NCBI GenBank assembly: GCA_019639135.1
Contig: JAHBSL010000001.1
Location: 124,001 to 188,000 of the forward strand
Origin: Acidobacteriota bacterium
Lineage (GTDB): Bacteria; Acidobacteriota; Blastocatellia; Pyrinomonadales; Pyrinomonadaceae
Length of the DNA stretch: 64,000 nt
Direction: 5' to 3'
Shown one piece after another: positions 62,522-64,000 of the stretch. Both the position numbers and the translations under genes were made by a program. The notes below the pieces were generated by a model, which did no database searches, was not told where the DNA came from, and saw nothing but the letters and a program-made list of their open reading frames with translations. Positions within the stretch are counted from its first letter, which is position 1. Each line of letters opens with the position of its first letter.

Positions 62522-63160
62522 TCAAATTCCGATCGTAGAATGGTTCGCTCCCGCGAAACTTTCAATTATAGTCGCTATCCGATCGGTTTGTCTATCGCAG
62601 CGTTGCCTTTCACCGCAGATGACCGAAGCCAGTTGGCGCGAGGCGAGCGACACATCTTCATTGACGATCACGTAATCGAACCGGACATAATTCTGGACCT
62701 CGGCAAATGAATTACGGAGGCGAAGGGCCAGGTCGTCCGCATCTTCGGTATTGCGAGCCGTCAGCCGGGCACGAAGCACTTCGAACGACGGCGGGAGGAT
62801 GAAAATACTGACCGCCGTCGGCACTTTTTCCATGACCGTAAGAGCACCCTGGACGTCTATCTCGAGAATAGCGTCGCGACCCGAGGCTGTTATGTCCTCG
62901 ATCTGCTCGCGAGAGGTGCCGTACATATTTCCATGCACTTCGGCATATTCGAGAAAGCGGCCTTTGGCAATGCTCTCGTCAAATTGTTCACGAGAGACGA
63001 AGTAGTATTCCCGACCGTGCTCCTCGCCGAATCGCGGCTTGCGGGTCGTGTGAGAGATCGAATAACCGAGGTCGGGAACTGAAGGCATTATCTCCCGGAT
63101 CAGCGTTCCCTTGCCGCCGCCCGAGGGAGAACTAATGATTATCAGGTTTCCTTTTTTCAT
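62522..63160 (-). CDS. gmk: Guanylate kinase
   Basis: A 212-residue enzyme that phosphorylates GMP to GDP. The P-loop is IISSPSGGGKGTLIREIM at residues 7-24; YSISHTTRKPRFGEEHGREYYFVSREQF follows as the GMP-binding region, and DAILEIDVQGALTVM and IFILPPSFEVLRARLTARNTED lie downstream. The fit to the family is complete. The start is 3 bases after the yicC stop. Confidence 0.96.
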   Translation of the reverse strand: MKKGNLIIISSPSGGGKGTLIREIMPSVPDLGYSISHTTRKPRFGEEHGREYYFVSREQFDESIAKGRFLEYAEVHGNMYGTSREQIEDITASGRDAILEIDVQGALTVMEKVPTAVSIFILPPSFEVLRARLTARNTEDADDLALRLRNSFAEVQNYVRFDYVIVNEDVSLASRQLASVICGERQRCDRQTDRIATIIESFAGANHSTIGI

Positions 63161-63163
63161 TTC

Positions 63164-64000
63164 TCACTCGATGTTCTGTACCTGTTCTCTTATCTTTTCT
63201 ATCTCGCTCTTGATGGCAAGAGCGTTCTCCTTGACGATCAGATTAGCGGTTTTCGAGGTAATGGTATTTGCCTCGCGGTTAAGTTCCTGCGTTAGGAAAT
63301 CGAGCCGTTTGCCGACCTCGCTTTCCTCATCCATTATTGCCCGAAAATGCGAGATATGGGCGCGAAGCCGGGTTATCTCCTCGCTTATGTCCGAGCGGTC
63401 GGCAAGGTATGCGACCTCCTGGGCAAGCCTGCCTTCGTCAATTTCAATTCGGGCCTCGGCCTTTTCAAGAAGTTCGCCTATCCGCTTCGAAAGCTTTTTG
63501 AAATATTCCTCGGAGACGTTCGCACTCTCCGACTCGATCGGCCCGAGGTGCCGCTCTATATTGTCGAGTCTCAGGGCAAGCTCGTCGTAAAGCGAGGCAC
63601 CTTCGTTCGCCCGCATTTCCTGTAGCCGCTCGATGACATTGCCGACCGCATCGGCCAGGAGGCGTTCGAGCGTTTCGTCGGCGGCAGGCTCCCTGGTAGT
63701 CAGAACTCCTGGTAGCTTTGCGATCGTGGAGATATCAACCTCGCCGCCGAGTGAAAATTCCTCGCCGATCTCACGAAATGATGCCAGGTAGCCGGCGACG
63801 AGTTCCTTATTTATATGGTAACTGACCTCTGCCGCACGCTCCATTTGGATCGAAACATCGACACGCCCGCGGGTCAGACTGGCCGAAATTTGCTTTTTAA
63901 GGGGAGCCTCAAACGCCTGAAGGCTCGAGGGCATGCGCATATGTACGTCGAGAAAGCGGTTGTTGACCGTCTTCATCTCGACCGAGACCGTCGTCCCTGC
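63164..64000 (-). CDS. yicC: YicC family protein (N terminus outside the window)
   Basis: 279 codons are visible; the frame is open to the window edge and reads AGTTVSVEMKTVNNRFLDV at its left, so the usual MTGFGRA start lies just beyond. Features of the family: VNNRFLDVHMRMPSSLQAFEAPLKKQI, RGRVDVSIQME, then the C-terminal KRLDFLTQELNREANTITSKTAN with metal-binding acidic residues. YicC/YloC proteins are endoribonucleases or stress-related RNA-decay factors in E. coli and Bacillus. It precedes gmk and rpoZ. Confidence 0.93.
   Translation of the reverse strand, partial: AGTTVSVEMKTVNNRFLDVHMRMPSSLQAFEAPLKKQISASLTRGRVDVSIQMERAAEVSYHINKELVAGYLASFREIGEEFSLGGEVDISTIAKLPGVLTTREPAADETLERLLADAVGNVIERLQEMRANEGASLYDELALRLDNIERHLGPIESESANVSEEYFKKLSKRIGELLEKAEARIEIDEGRLAQEVAYLADRSDISEEITRLRAHISHFRAIMDEESEVGKRLDFLTQELNREANTITSKTANLIVKENALAIKSEIEKIREQVQNIE

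Overview
The window is about 58% GC, gene-dense, and has short overlapping operons on both strands. Gene content fits a heterotrophic, aerobic Acidobacteriota bacterium, most likely of the Blastocatellia/Pyrinomonadaceae type: large secreted M14 and penicillin-acylase-like hydrolases, a DUF2911 protein, a split methylmalonyl-CoA mutase, system II cytochrome c maturation, and many small signal-peptide proteins of unknown function. The taxonomic call is inference from gene content; there is no rRNA in the window and I found no tRNA.

Region by region. 1-6.3 kb: a partial membrane protein, a secreted protein built from GIIIN repeats, a cysteine desulfurase, then a radical SAM / MGDG-type glycosyltransferase / SDR row. 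6.4-14.2 kb: a ferritin-like protein with its own strong promoter and terminator, a DUF2911-SRPBCC-M14 peptidase row, and a run of small envelope proteins, two of them paralogues. 14.3-21.1 kb: a NifA-like sigma-54 activator coupled to glnE, an RluA-type pseudouridine synthase and a D-aminoacylase-type amidohydrolase. 21.2-26.7 kb: terC, then pyrR-pyrB-pyrC with a terminator hairpin between pyrR and pyrB, and divergent pyrD. 26.7-31.2 kb: yceD-rpmF-fabH-fabD-acpP-fabF. 31.2-33.4 kb: hicB with a broken hicA, then etfBA behind a FadR-type palindrome. 33.4-47.3 kb is the accessory part: a lone phage-type terminase, a PIN toxin/antitoxin pair, an S23-type four-helix protein, a DUF433 antitoxin with a toxin stub, a BstYI-like restriction-modification pair, a 21-bp minisatellite and several families of intergenic repeats, mixed with metabolic genes (class III aminotransferase, mutase, MFS transporter, an NtrC-type regulator). 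47.3-53.8 kb: penicillin acylase, ruvX, an S41 protease homologue that lacks its catalytic residues, and an AAC(6')-like acetyltransferase. 53.8-59.3 kb: cytochrome c maturation (ResB/CcsA) divergent from ctaB-coxIII-DUF420. 59.3-64 kb: a c-di-AMP (ydaO-type) riboswitch with no convincing gene behind it, a DUF3142 lipoprotein, ETF-ubiquinone oxidoreductase, and yicC-gmk-rpoZ.

How the genes fit together: etfBA, ETF-QO and the mutase point to fatty-acid and odd-chain/branched-chain acyl-CoA oxidation feeding electrons to quinone, and ctaB, coxIII and the Ccs genes build the terminal part of the respiratory chain. The two ETF loci, 29 kb apart, carry related operator-like sites, suggesting one TetR-family regulator for both. 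The most notable items are the orphan c-di-AMP riboswitch, the shared ETF operator, the pseudo-S41 protease, the GIIIN-repeat protein, the broken toxin genes (hicA and the DUF5615-like stub) and the BstYI-type R-M module beside a minisatellite.
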